From Rhodospirillaceae bacterium (GTDB taxonomy: Bacteria; Pseudomonadota; Alphaproteobacteria; Rhodospirillales; JABHCV01), in the NCBI GenBank assembly GCA_018662005.1, contig JABJHA010000002.1, forward strand, positions 62,001 through 126,000: DNA of 64,000 bases. The letters are read 5' to 3'. The position numbers and the translations under genes were made by a program. Below the pieces are notes generated by a model that did no database searches, was not told where the DNA came from, and saw nothing but the letters and a program-made list of their open reading frames with translations. Numbering within the stretch: the stretch's first letter is position 1; each line of letters opens with the position of its first letter. Below, piece by piece: positions 55,535 through 64,000 of the stretch.

Positions 55535-58500
55535 CTATTGCCGGTGCTCATCGCAGAACCGGATAACTCTAGAATACTCGATTTTAATCGCCTCGACACG
55601 AATTTCAAGATCATCCCAGTTTTCCTGGTGGGCATCCACTTCTATACCCTTCAACATTTCCGTCAAAGCGGTTGCCGCGGCATTGGCGGCAGCCCCCTTT
55701 GCCGCATGAGCGCTATCGTGGACGCCGCGGACGTCACGCTCAGCAAGTACAGTATCCAGGTTTTCAAGTAATTTGGGAAATTCTTCATTGAAAATTCCCA
55801 GCATGAACATCAGTTCCGCCTTGTCCTCCTCGCCAAGGGTCCGCGCCAGCCTTCCCATGTCGATTGGGCTTGTTTCATCGGGCGCCATATCTTCAGGAAC
55901 GATTGCCTCTTGGCTGATCGCGGTTTGATCACCGCCCAGATTTTCCAGAAGGGCTCGCAGCTTGATCGCATCGACAGGCTTGGTCAGGCATTGATCCATA
56001 CCCGCATCAAGACAGGAATCAATATCTGACTGATTAGCCCCGGCGGTGATGCCGACAATGGGGATTGAGGCAAGCGGCCCCGTCATTTTACGAATGCGCT
56101 TCGTCGTCTCAAGACCATCCATGACAGGCATGTGACGATCCATCAAAATAACATCAAATGTGTCGGGTGTATAAATCTTCAAGGCCTCCGCGCCGTTTAC
56201 GGCACTGGTCACGCGATGACCGACCCGGGTTAGCACCCGTTCAATAACAGTTCGGTTAATGGCGTTATCTTCAACCTGCAAAATCCGTAATGATCGCGAT
56301 GCCTGCTGAGCGGAAGCCTGTGAAGATATGTCTTTTTCTTCCTGCGCCAGGGCCGCAATCTCGTCTTCGCTTGCCAGAGGGAAACGCGCCTTGAAGTAAA
56401 AAACACTGCCTTTATTGACGGTGCTCTCAACAGTTATTTCACCGTCCATCAGAGCCGCCAAACGGCGGCAGATGGTCAAGCCCAATCCGGTACCGCCATA
56501 TTTTCGAGCAACATCAACGGAACCTTGGGAATAGGGAGAAAACAACTTTTCCAACACATCGGCGGGAATTCCCTTACCGCTATCGGTGATGCTAAAGGAC
56601 AGGAAGGCGGCATCCCCGGTTTGCTTTTCCACACTGGCTTCAATGCTAACCGCGCCATGATCGGTGAATTTAATGGCGTTACTGATCAAATTCAGCAAAA
56701 TCTGGCGAAGGCGCAAAGAGTCACCTATCACCGCAACAGGCATTTGAGAATCAATGTTGCTGGTAAAGGTCAGGCCCTTTTCCCTGGTCCGCAATTTCAT
56801 CAAGGCCATGACGTGTTCAACGACCTGGATTGCAGAGAACGGCAGGCTTTCAACGTCCAGCTTGTTGGCATCGAGTTTGGAAATATCGAGCAGATCATTA
56901 ATGATGGTAATCAAGGCTTCGCCGGAAGCAACGATGGTGTCCGCGAATTCCCTTTGCTCATCATCAAGTTTCGTTTCGGTCAACAAGCGAGCCATCCCTA
57001 AAACACCGTTCATGGGTGTCCTGACCTCGTGGGAAACAACGGCGATAAATTCCGACTTGGCATCGGCGATTTGCTCGGCATGCTCGCGCGCCTCTTTCAT
57101 CATTTGTTCGGCGTGTTTGCGATCGGTGATATCAACCTGAATTGAGACCATCCCCCCAGATGATGTTTTGCGTTGGCGAATGTCTATCCATCTTCCGTCG
57201 CTCAATAATCGCTCGAAATCATCCCAGCGTCGTTGACCACGGGGAATATTACACTCCGACTCTTCTGCAATGGTTCCACGGCCGGTATCTATTTTTTCCA
57301 GTTCCAGCCACGTTAATCCCGGGTGACATTCCTTGTCTGTGTAATTGTAAAAATCCATAAATTTACCATTACACATGACAAGACGATCATCGATATCGTA
57401 AAGAACAAATCCGGCGGAGAAGTTCTCGATGGCATCATTAAGCAAGGCTTCGGCCGCTGCCGCCTGTTCCCGGGCCTCTTGGGTTAATTGTTCGGCCTGT
57501 TTGCGTTCGGTAATATCAGTAACAATGTTGACTACGCCGCCGGTAGGAACCGGGGCTGTATTAACCTGCAGTGTTCGGCCCTCAACCGTTGCCCGCTCCC
57601 AATTTAATGGCTCTGTCGTTAATGGTTTTTCTTTGAGCCACGTATCGGTCAATTTAGCCGGATCGCCTTCCCCGAAATCTCCGCGTTCGGCCTGAAAGAT
57701 ATTTTCTGCCCGGTAGTGCTCGCCAACCTTGAGCACGCCTTCGGGAAAATCGTAAAGCTCAAGGTATTTCGCATTGAACAGGACATAATTTCCATCTTCG
57801 TCAATATAACGAATGCCCCCCGGAACGTTTTCCATGACGGTTCTGAGTTGGGCCTGTTTCTCCGCCAGTTCCGCTTCAGTCCGCTTGCGGTCGGTAATGT
57901 CATATACTTGGCAGAAGATATAATTTATTGAACCATCATCCTTACGAACGCAGGATGTGAAAAGACGCCCCCAAACCGCGCTGCCATTTTTATGTTGGTA
58001 ACGTTTTTCCAAAACAAAGTTGTCCCGCCCACCATCAACCATTGAGCTGTCTTCAACCTCTGTAAACTCAAGGTCATCAGGGTAGGTGACGTCGCGCCAG
58101 TTCATATTCATATATTCTTGCTCGCTGTAACCAAGCAAATCACAGAACGTGTTGTTAACCTTGAAGAAATTACCCGGCCCGTCATGCATGAACATACCGG
58201 CGGTACTGGATTGGAAAGCGCTAAGCATCTGCTGTTCACTTTCCCGCAAGGCGACCTCGGCCTTTTTCCTTTGCGCGACTTCGTGGCTCAATCGGCGATT
58301 CCAGACGACGAAGACAATCAGAACAATAATCGCCACCCCACCCACTTGCAGGACCACTTTCATATCGAGACCCTGTTCATAACGAATGCCAGCCCACTTG
58401 CTGCGAATGGCGCTTTCTTCTTCCGATGTGATCGACGCCAGGGTTCGGTTCAGAATATCGATGAATTCCGGCCAATCCTTGCGCACGCCAAAAGATAGAC

Positions 58501-60631
58501 CCGGTAATTCGATATTTGCCGGGGCGGCAATTTTAAGATTGTTAATGTTGTGTTTTTTAATCAGGTAGGTGGCGACCGCAAGATTAAGAACCGTCGCTTC
58601 GGCATTTCCAACAGCGACGGCCTGAAGAACCTGCAGGGGGTCTTCAAACATCGTGCGAATAATGCTGGGGTGTTTGAATTTAACCCGGGCCGTCGCACCA
58701 TAACCGCTCATCAAAGCAACCTTTTTGCCTTTAAAATCCTTCAACCCGGTAACAAAAGGATGATTGTCGCGGGTCACAACAACAAGCGGAAAGGCAATGT
58801 GTGGCTTGGCAAAGTTCATATAGGGGGCGCGTTCGGGGGTGCCTGAAATTGACGGCAAGACATCAATAACCTTGTTCTCGATACCCTCAAGCACATCAAT
58901 CCACGACCTGTCGGATATCACTTCCATGGTGATGCCAAGACGCTCGCTAATCAGTTTGACGTAATCTGACGCCATGCCGGAAAAGGCGCCATTTTCATCA
59001 ACGAATTCAAACGGTGGGTACAGGGTATCAATACCCATACGCATGTGTTGGTGCTCGCTGAGCCATTGCCATTGTTGATCGCTCAACTGAAGATTTTGAC
59101 GTTCTGGTGCGTCACTGACGCCGCTCCACTTCTGGCGAAGGAGTTCCAGTTCTTTTGGATCAAGCTGGTCCATTGCCTTCCTGAAAATCGACGCAAGCAT
59201 TGGCCAGTCCCAGCGCACCGCTATATTGAGTTTACTGAATTCCGGATTGCCCAACTTGAGCTCCCCCGAGACAATCAGATCGGTCATCATCTCGCGACTG
59301 ATCAGGTGCTTGAGGACCGTTAATTCACCCAGGGCAGCGTCGGCTTTGCCAAAGGCTACGGCCTTCATGGTTTCGGTCGCATCGGTTCCCAGATACAATT
59401 TAATGCCAGGAAAATCACGCCTGAGAATTTCCTCCTGGAAGAAACCCTTGGTAACCGCAACGGTTTTACCTTCAAGTTGATCCAGCTGTTGGTAAGGCTT
59501 GCCCTGACGGCTGAGGATGGCATTGGGGTTGGAGGTATATGACTCGGTATAATGCATATAGGTTTCACGCTCGGGGGTACGAACAATATTGAGCATGACG
59601 TCCAGATCGCCACTTTTCATCATCTTCAAAAAACCATCCCATGATGGTCCTGTGATGAATTCAACATTTATACCGATCTTGGCCGCCAGCAATTTCATAT
59701 AGTCAATGGAGAAGCCCTGCGGCCTTCCGGCTCCGAAGAAATTAAAGGGCGGCCAGTCTTTTTCATTATGAACACGAATAACCGGATGCTCGTTTAGCCA
59801 CTGGCGTTCTTCTTCTGTAAGGCTCAGTTTTGCCCGCACCCCTTCGACATCGGCCTCAGGCGCTTTCTGGATGATAATGAGAGACCAACGCCGTTCAATG
59901 GCTTCTCTTTCAGCGTCATCAATAAGTTCCATTCCGGCATTAATTTCATCAATGAGCTCTGTATTGCCCTTGCGGGCGGCAGTGAACCAGGTATTGCTGT
60001 AGAGCGGTTTATCAATCGGGTATTGAAAATCAAAACCCAGTCCCGCTTTTTGCAAATGATACAGGCCGGTTGGCGTATCGGCGGCAAAAGCTTTGATCAC
60101 GCCACCCTTCAGGGCAGACATCATCGATTCATAACTCTCGAAGCCGAAGATATTTTCAGGCGGTAGTTTCTCCTTCAGAAATCCCTCGACAAAATCACCC
60201 GACAAAACGCCGACCCTGTGATCTTTCAGGCCCTCTACGGTTTTAATCCCGGCCAGGCTTTTGTGAACAAAGAAATGGGTATCGGTTTCGGTCAGTGCCG
60301 AGCCATATTCAAGATATTTATTGCGTTCATCATTAAAGAAAAGACCCGCATGAACATCGGCCTCGCCAGCGCCAACCATACGCAGGGTCTCTTCCCACGA
60401 TGCCGCCTTGAATTCAATTTCAATGCCGGTTTTCTTCGACCACAAACGCCATATGTCGATGATCAGGCCATCGGCCTGATTCTGATCGTTCTGGAAATGA
60501 AACTGGACACAATCGATACAGTGGACGACGGAAATTTTGTCGGGCTTGGCTGCACTTGCCGATGAAACAGTTTGGCCGAAAACAAGCAAGGATACGGCGA
60601 AAACATAAAACATGTTGAGAATTCGTTTCAT
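55535..60631 (-). CDS. Hybrid sensor kinase with three periplasmic solute-binding domains (BvgS-like)
   Basis: 1698 residues from the ATG at 60631, which follows GAGGAAAACC and overlaps the GGDEF gene stop (ATGA); the frame opens 18 bases earlier. A signal peptide (about 1-30) leads three SBP_bac_3 (Venus flytrap) domains (about 30-260, 270-510, 515-755), a transmembrane helix near 767, three PAS/PAC domains (about 790-1170), HisKA with SHEVRTPMNGVLGMARLL near 1200, HATPase with GTGLGLTICRRL near 1383, a receiver with VILMDRHMPVMDG near 1500, and an Hpt with HDSAHAAKGAAA near 1643. It resembles BvgS/EvgS but with three rather than two flytraps. The ligands are unknown. Confidence 0.94.
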   Translation of the reverse strand: MKRILNMFYVFAVSLLVFGQTVSSASAAKPDKISVVHCIDCVQFHFQNDQNQADGLIIDIWRLWSKKTGIEIEFKAASWEETLRMVGAGEADVHAGLFFNDERNKYLEYGSALTETDTHFFVHKSLAGIKTVEGLKDHRVGVLSGDFVEGFLKEKLPPENIFGFESYESMMSALKGGVIKAFAADTPTGLYHLQKAGLGFDFQYPIDKPLYSNTWFTAARKGNTELIDEINAGMELIDDAEREAIERRWSLIIIQKAPEADVEGVRAKLSLTEEERQWLNEHPVIRVHNEKDWPPFNFFGAGRPQGFSIDYMKLLAAKIGINVEFITGPSWDGFLKMMKSGDLDVMLNIVRTPERETYMHYTESYTSNPNAILSRQGKPYQQLDQLEGKTVAVTKGFFQEEILRRDFPGIKLYLGTDATETMKAVAFGKADAALGELTVLKHLISREMMTDLIVSGELKLGNPEFSKLNIAVRWDWPMLASIFRKAMDQLDPKELELLRQKWSGVSDAPERQNLQLSDQQWQWLSEHQHMRMGIDTLYPPFEFVDENGAFSGMASDYVKLISERLGITMEVISDRSWIDVLEGIENKVIDVLPSISGTPERAPYMNFAKPHIAFPLVVVTRDNHPFVTGLKDFKGKKVALMSGYGATARVKFKHPSIIRTMFEDPLQVLQAVAVGNAEATVLNLAVATYLIKKHNINNLKIAAPANIELPGLSFGVRKDWPEFIDILNRTLASITSEEESAIRSKWAGIRYEQGLDMKVVLQVGGVAIIVLIVFVVWNRRLSHEVAQRKKAEVALRESEQQMLSAFQSSTAGMFMHDGPGNFFKVNNTFCDLLGYSEQEYMNMNWRDVTYPDDLEFTEVEDSSMVDGGRDNFVLEKRYQHKNGSAVWGRLFTSCVRKDDGSINYIFCQVYDITDRKRTEAELAEKQAQLRTVMENVPGGIRYIDEDGNYVLFNAKYLELYDFPEGVLKVGEHYRAENIFQAERGDFGEGDPAKLTDTWLKEKPLTTEPLNWERATVEGRTLQVNTAPVPTGGVVNIVTDITERKQAEQLTQEAREQAAAAEALLNDAIENFSAGFVLYDIDDRLVMCNGKFMDFYNYTDKECHPGLTWLELEKIDTGRGTIAEESECNIPRGQRRWDDFERLLSDGRWIDIRQRKTSSGGMVSIQVDITDRKHAEQMMKEAREHAEQIADAKSEFIAVVSHEVRTPMNGVLGMARLLTETKLDDEQREFADTIVASGEALITIINDLLDISKLDANKLDVESLPFSAIQVVEHVMALMKLRTREKGLTFTSNIDSQMPVAVIGDSLRLRQILLNLISNAIKFTDHGAVSIEASVEKQTGDAAFLSFSITDSGKGIPADVLEKLFSPYSQGSVDVARKYGGTGLGLTICRRLAALMDGEITVESTVNKGSVFYFKARFPLASEDEIAALAQEEKDISSQASAQQASRSLRILQVEDNAINRTVIERVLTRVGHRVTSAVNGAEALKIYTPDTFDVILMDRHMPVMDGLETTKRIRKMTGPLASIPIVGITAGANQSDIDSCLDAGMDQCLTKPVDAIKLRALLENLGGDQTAISQEAIVPEDMAPDETSPIDMGRLARTLGEEDKAELMFMLGIFNEEFPKLLENLDTVLAERDVRGVHDSAHAAKGAAANAAATALTEMLKGIEVDAHQENWDDLEIRVEAIKIEYSRVIRFCDEHRQ

Positions 60632-61572
60632 TGGTTTTCCTCGCAGCAATCAGGCGCCTTGGCATTGGTTACGGCGCAATCCCGACCTTCGGCCTTGGCC
60701 CGGTACAAGGCCTTGTCAGCACAGATGGTCAAGGATTTGCTGCAATCCGGATCGGCAATGGCGATGCCGATGCTGGCAGTAATCTTAATAATTCCGTCTT
60801 TTCCATCAGGAATTTCCAATTTCCGGGTCGCCTCCAGCAAGCGACCGGCAACAACCTCGGCCTTCTCCCTGTCCGTATGGGGCAGAAAAATCAGAAATTC
60901 CTCACCGCCGATGCGGCCAAGAACATCGTGAATGCGCAAAACCTCACTCCAGGATTTGGCGACATTTTCTAAAACCGCGTCACCCCTGTCATGGCCAAAG
61001 CTGTCATTGACCGATTTAAAATGGTCAAGATCAAGGGCCAGCAAGGCGTAATCCTGTTTATAGCGTTCGGCCCGGCTAATTTCCTTTTCCATGACCTCAA
61101 AAAAATGACGGCGATTGAAAACGCCGGTCAACGGATCTGTACTTGACAAGCGGGTCAATTCTTCATTGGCAGACAAAAGCTCACGACGAGCGCGGCTAAG
61201 CTGCAGGTGGTTGTTGACCCGGGCGCGGACGATGGAAGCGACAATCGGTTTATAAAGATAATCAACGGCGCCAAGGGAAAGACCTTTTTCCTCTTCTTCA
61301 GCCTCGTCTTTGGAGGTCACAAAGATGATCGCAGGTAACGGTTCTTTGCCGGACTCGACTGTCCGGCGGCAAATTTCAAAACCGTCAACATCAGGCAGCA
61401 TGATATCAAGCAGAACAACGTCGAAATCCTCCTTACCCATCATTTCAAGGGCTTGCGTCCCCGTTGATGCAATGCTGACAGGGGCCAGCGATGACACTGC
61501 CTTTGACAGGATCTGGGCATTAAACCTGGAATCTTCGACGATCAGGATTTTCTCGTCGGGATATTGCATCAA
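60628..61572 (-). CDS. REC-GGDEF diguanylate cyclase response regulator
   Basis: 314 residues. Receiver (about 1-125) with ILIVEDSRFNAQIL, phospho-acceptor Asp in VVLLDIMLPDVDGFEI and Lys in DYLYKPI. GGDEF domain (about 145-305) with LGRIGGEEFLIFLP; GGEEF is an active-site form, and DLDHFKSVNDSFGHDRGDAV precedes it. It makes c-di-GMP under phosphorylation control. It is the first gene of the leftward trio and overlaps the hybrid kinase start by four bases, so the kinase is its likely phosphate donor. A 27-bp shared element lies about 93-119 bp upstream. Confidence 0.93.
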   Translation of the reverse strand: MMQYPDEKILIVEDSRFNAQILSKAVSSLAPVSIASTGTQALEMMGKEDFDVVLLDIMLPDVDGFEICRRTVESGKEPLPAIIFVTSKDEAEEEEKGLSLGAVDYLYKPIVASIVRARVNNHLQLSRARRELLSANEELTRLSSTDPLTGVFNRRHFFEVMEKEISRAERYKQDYALLALDLDHFKSVNDSFGHDRGDAVLENVAKSWSEVLRIHDVLGRIGGEEFLIFLPHTDREKAEVVAGRLLEATRKLEIPDGKDGIIKITASIGIAIADPDCSKSLTICADKALYRAKAEGRDCAVTNAKAPDCCEENQ

Positions 61573-61664
61573 AGGCCCCCATTTCTTCTTGCCTGAACGG
61601 AATAAACATTAATCGAACGCCTGTCATGTGGCACGGTTTTTTCTGAATGGGAAGATTGAGGCTA

Positions 61665-61691
61665 AAGTTAATATTTAACAAATACAGTTTT
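61665..61691. promoter_or_regulatory. Shared 27-bp element, copy B (GGDEF/LysR intergenic region)
   Basis: Matches copy A at 54422-54448 at 24 of 27 positions, same orientation. It contains a perfect dyad GTTAA-TAT-TTAAC (61667-61679). It sits between the leftward GGDEF operon and the rightward LysR gene, 20 bp ahead of the latter, so it could act on either. Confidence 0.6.
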
Positions 61692-61710
61692 CCCATATAA
61701 ACTATTGATT

Positions 61711-62601
61711 ATGGCAATAAGTGTAGCACACCTTCGCGCCTTCCATGGTGTCGCCATGGAGGGCGGTTTTTCAAAAGCGGCGCGGGCCCAGAATATCTCG
61801 CAATCAACGCTCTCTCTGCATGTTTCCGCACTCGAGGAAGGATACGGTGTTCAGTTGTTTGAACGTCGGGGACGTAAAGTAACCCTAACAAAATTCGGGG
61901 CCGATTTACTACCGATCACAGGCAAACTGTTTGAAAGCATGGAGCAGGTGGAAACGCTGCTGACCGGGGCGATGGATTTAAAAGGCGGCTATCTTTTGCT
62001 GGGCGCAACCGGCCCTCATCAGCTCATCCCCTTTATGAAAGCCTTCAAGGACCAGTATCCCGAACCCCGGCTATCGCTTTTCCTTGATAACAGCGAAAAG
62101 CTTCTGATTTCCCTGAAAGAACGCCATATCGATGTTGCCGTCCACTCAGCACCGCCGCGGGGCGAGGGTTTCGGAGTCATTCCCTTAAGCATCGATCCGG
62201 TCGTCGTTTGCCTTGCCCCGGACCATCTTCTGGCAAAAAAGAAAGCGATCAAGCTGAATGACCTGATCGAGGAGACCCTGATTGTCAGAGAGAAGGCAAC
62301 CTATATCCGTGGCTTGATTGACGACGCCTTGGCCAGGACCGGGCTGCAACCAGCAGACATTTTGGAAACTGACAGCTGGCAGGCGGTCCATGAACTTGTT
62401 ATTGCCGGCCTTGGCGTCAGCCTGATGTCCGTTGCCGATGCCGGTTCGGATGACCGCATCGTGCGGGTGCCACTCAATGATCCGGCACTGGAAATCACCG
62501 AATACCTGATCTTTGACCCCCAAAGGCGGCGTTTGAAAACGGTCAGGGCATTTCTTGACCTGGTCGAGAAAATAACCGGAGAACCCTGGTACACATTGTA
62601 G
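61711..62601 (+). CDS. LysR-family transcriptional regulator
   Basis: 296 residues from the ATG at 61711; a TTG at 61705 is in frame but less likely. N-terminal winged helix: HLRAFHGVAMEGGFSKAARAQN, ISQSTLSLHVSALEEGYGVQLFERRGRKVTLT. C-terminal periplasmic-binding-like effector domain (about 90-296) with GYLLLGATGPHQLIPFMKAF. The ribosome site is weak. The next gene, encoding an iron-sulfur protein, begins 39 bp later on the same strand, with a palindrome in that gap. LysR genes are common beside formate-dehydrogenase loci; which promoter it controls is not shown. Confidence 0.9.
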   Translation: MAISVAHLRAFHGVAMEGGFSKAARAQNISQSTLSLHVSALEEGYGVQLFERRGRKVTLTKFGADLLPITGKLFESMEQVETLLTGAMDLKGGYLLLGATGPHQLIPFMKAFKDQYPEPRLSLFLDNSEKLLISLKERHIDVAVHSAPPRGEGFGVIPLSIDPVVVCLAPDHLLAKKKAIKLNDLIEETLIVREKATYIRGLIDDALARTGLQPADILETDSWQAVHELVIAGLGVSLMSVADAGSDDRIVRVPLNDPALEITEYLIFDPQRRRLKTVRAFLDLVEKITGEPWYTL

Positions 62602-62609
62602 TAGATTAG

Positions 62610-62626
62610 TTTGTAATTATTACAAA
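62610..62626. promoter_or_regulatory. 17-bp perfect palindrome ahead of the 4Fe-4S gene
   Basis: TTTGTAAT (62610-62617), T, ATTACAAA (62619-62626). LysR boxes have T-N11-A dyads and this fits that shape (T at 62612, A at 62624). It begins 9 bp after the LysR stop and ends 14 bp before the next ATG, overlapping its ribosome site, so it could repress translation or transcription, or act as an attenuator. Confidence 0.55.
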
Positions 62627-62640
62627 AGGTGACGAGACTT

Positions 62641-64000
62641 ATGACCGGGGAAAACAACAAAATTCTTATCTGCGACTGTGACGCCAGTATGAGTCTGGAC
62701 GCCAAGGCTCTTTCCAAGGCCCTTGATGACGCCCCGGTCTCCTCCCACACCAGTTTATGTCGGGCCCAGATTGAAAACCTGTCCAGGGAACTGGCGGGAG
62801 ATACACCCGTTACTGTGGCCTGTACCCAGGAAGTGCCGGTATTCCTTGAAGCCATCGACGAGCAGGAAAAACCCCCGGCGGTGACGTTTGTAAATATCCG
62901 CGAGCGCGCCGGCTGGTCCGGTGAAGGCAAGAAAGCAGGCCCAAAAATTGCTGCCCTGATCGCCGAAGCCGCCGTCCCGGTTAAACCGGCAATCAATCTG
63001 ACCCTTGAATCTAATGGATCCGTCTTGATCCTTGGGCGGGACGAAATGGCGCTAGGGGCGGCCATACGTCTGTCACAACGCCTTGATGTCACCCTGGTTT
63101 TTCAAAACACGACCAAGGAATCCGTCATGCCGCCAGCATTGATGGATTTTCCCGTGTTTTCGGGCGCCGTTGAGACCGCGAGCGGGCACCTGGGCAATTT
63201 CGAGATCGCTTTTTCAGCCCTCGCCCCCAGTCTGCCTTCATCAAAGGGCAACTACACATTTGGGCAACCGGGTTCGCCAAACCCGTTGAAGACCGATCTT
63301 ATTCTCGACCTGAGCGGGTCAGACCCCCTGTTCACCGGATCAGAGAAACGCGATGGTTATTTCAATCCGTCGACAAGCGATCCGGTCAGCATCGAACGCG
63401 CCTTGTTCGATCTTGCCGATATGGTCGGAGAATTCGAGAAACCCCGTTATGTGGACTATGACGGCGCCATCTGCGCCCATGGTCGCAATGGTATTCCCGG
63501 CTGCACCCTGTGCGTTGATCTGTGCCCGACCGGCGCCATTACATCAGCCGATGAGCGCGTCGCCATAGACCCCTATATCTGCGCTGGCTGTGGAAGTTGC
63601 GCCGGGTCCTGCCCGACCGGTGCTATCGAGTACGCCATGCCGGGTGGCGTTGATACCCTGGCGCGTCTGCGCACGTTGCTGGCAACGTATCTTAAAGCCG
63701 GAGGCAAGAATCCTGTCCTTATGATTCATGACCGGACATTCGGTGATGAAATGATCGCCACAATAGCCCGTTCCGGCAAAGGACTACCGGCAGGAGTTTT
63801 GCCTTTCCTGCTGAACGAGGTCACCCAGGCCGGAATTGATACCCTGCTTGCCGGCATCGCTTACGGGGCATCTCAAATTCTGGTTATGACGCCACCCCAC
63901 AAGCAGGACGAACAGGATGGCCTGAACCAGCAGCTCGCCACATCCAACGCTATTTTAAAGGGCCTGGGTTACGGGGAGGATCGCCTGTCCCTGATTGATC
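62641..64000 (+). CDS. 4Fe-4S iron-sulfur protein, formate-dehydrogenase-associated type (3' end beyond window)
   Basis: At least 453 residues; the frame is open to the window end. AAAGGTGACGAGACTT precedes the ATG. N-terminal ILICDCDASMSLD is followed by VACTQEVPVF and LILGRDEMALGAAIRLSQR. Two ferredoxin clusters lie at about residues 277-325: CAHGRNGIPGCTLCVDLCP and CAGCGSCAGSCPTG, both with full Cys sets. A later GKNPVLMIHDR part has a Rossmann-like look. Proteins with this layout are usually found beside formate dehydrogenase subunits and TorD-type chaperones; those would be expected just to the right. No transport or membrane segment. Confidence 0.85.
   Translation, partial: MTGENNKILICDCDASMSLDAKALSKALDDAPVSSHTSLCRAQIENLSRELAGDTPVTVACTQEVPVFLEAIDEQEKPPAVTFVNIRERAGWSGEGKKAGPKIAALIAEAAVPVKPAINLTLESNGSVLILGRDEMALGAAIRLSQRLDVTLVFQNTTKESVMPPALMDFPVFSGAVETASGHLGNFEIAFSALAPSLPSSKGNYTFGQPGSPNPLKTDLILDLSGSDPLFTGSEKRDGYFNPSTSDPVSIERALFDLADMVGEFEKPRYVDYDGAICAHGRNGIPGCTLCVDLCPTGAITSADERVAIDPYICAGCGSCAGSCPTGAIEYAMPGGVDTLARLRTLLATYLKAGGKNPVLMIHDRTFGDEMIATIARSGKGLPAGVLPFLLNEVTQAGIDTLLAGIAYGASQILVMTPPHKQDEQDGLNQQLATSNAILKGLGYGEDRLSLID

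Noticed and set aside
61628-61645. Possible sigma-54 promoter (TGGCACG present)
   Set aside because: The -12 GC element is missing at the needed spacing.

Overview
The window looks like a chromosomal segment of a free-living, probably marine or aquatic alphaproteobacterium of Rhodospirillales type. This is inferred from gene content and not from a marker gene. The supporting content is an ArsR-methyltransferase/metF pair, mlaA-mlaC, a complete heterotetrameric sarcosine oxidase operon, an MttB-like methyltransferase beside a dimethylglycine/sarcosine dehydrogenase-like flavoprotein, a Fur-type ferric transporter, and an iron-sulfur gene of the kind found with formate dehydrogenase. Base composition is moderately GC-rich throughout, with short AT-rich intergenic regions. 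I saw no rRNA, tRNA, phage, insertion sequence or CRISPR array.

Layout. 1-1726: metF (partial) and an ArsR-methyltransferase fusion, read leftward. 2209-3713: mlaA and mlaC. 3914-5593: ettA. 5705-10881: an exonuclease, a CBS/DUF294 protein and a sodium:solute symporter. 10899-13178: a TPR protein convergent with three poorly known genes, one an Hpt plus degenerate receiver protein. 13325-14140: an MscS channel. 14137-18337: ferric ABC transporter fbpABC with a translationally coupled hemerythrin-like gene, preceded by a Fur-box-like promoter. 18464-19479: merR and an SRPBCC protein. 19565-25680: purC and soxGADB. 25737-32191: an MFS transporter, a PHP phosphoesterase, an MttB-like protein and a DMGDH-like protein. 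The 19.5-32.2 kb stretch reads as a methylated-amine/C1 catabolism block.

32332-54388 is the most unusual part. A leftward gene string starts with a CRP-like regulator, then a 13.2-kb gene for a secreted 4384-residue protein. That protein has ten tandem modules of about 320 residues; the middle four repeat with an exact 963-bp period. It also has a coiled coil, ricin-like lectin repeats and a DM9-like C-terminus. Tightly packed behind it are a cytochrome P460/di-haem fusion, an FG-GAP/ASPIC protein, a TPR-secretin lipoprotein, a small secreted protein, small membrane proteins and a class III adenylate/guanylate cyclase. The string therefore contains a giant putative exoprotein, a candidate outer-membrane pore, periplasmic redox proteins, and both a cyclic-nucleotide maker and sensor. 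I do not recognise it as any described system.

54533-61572 is a signalling operon: a REC-GGDEF diguanylate cyclase, a 1.7-kilo-residue hybrid kinase with three periplasmic solute-binding domains, and a response regulator. A 27-bp element upstream of this operon recurs (24/27 identical) upstream of the CRP-like gene, so the two blocks may be co-regulated. 61711-64000 holds a LysR regulator and the start of a 4Fe-4S protein gene, with a perfect palindrome between them.
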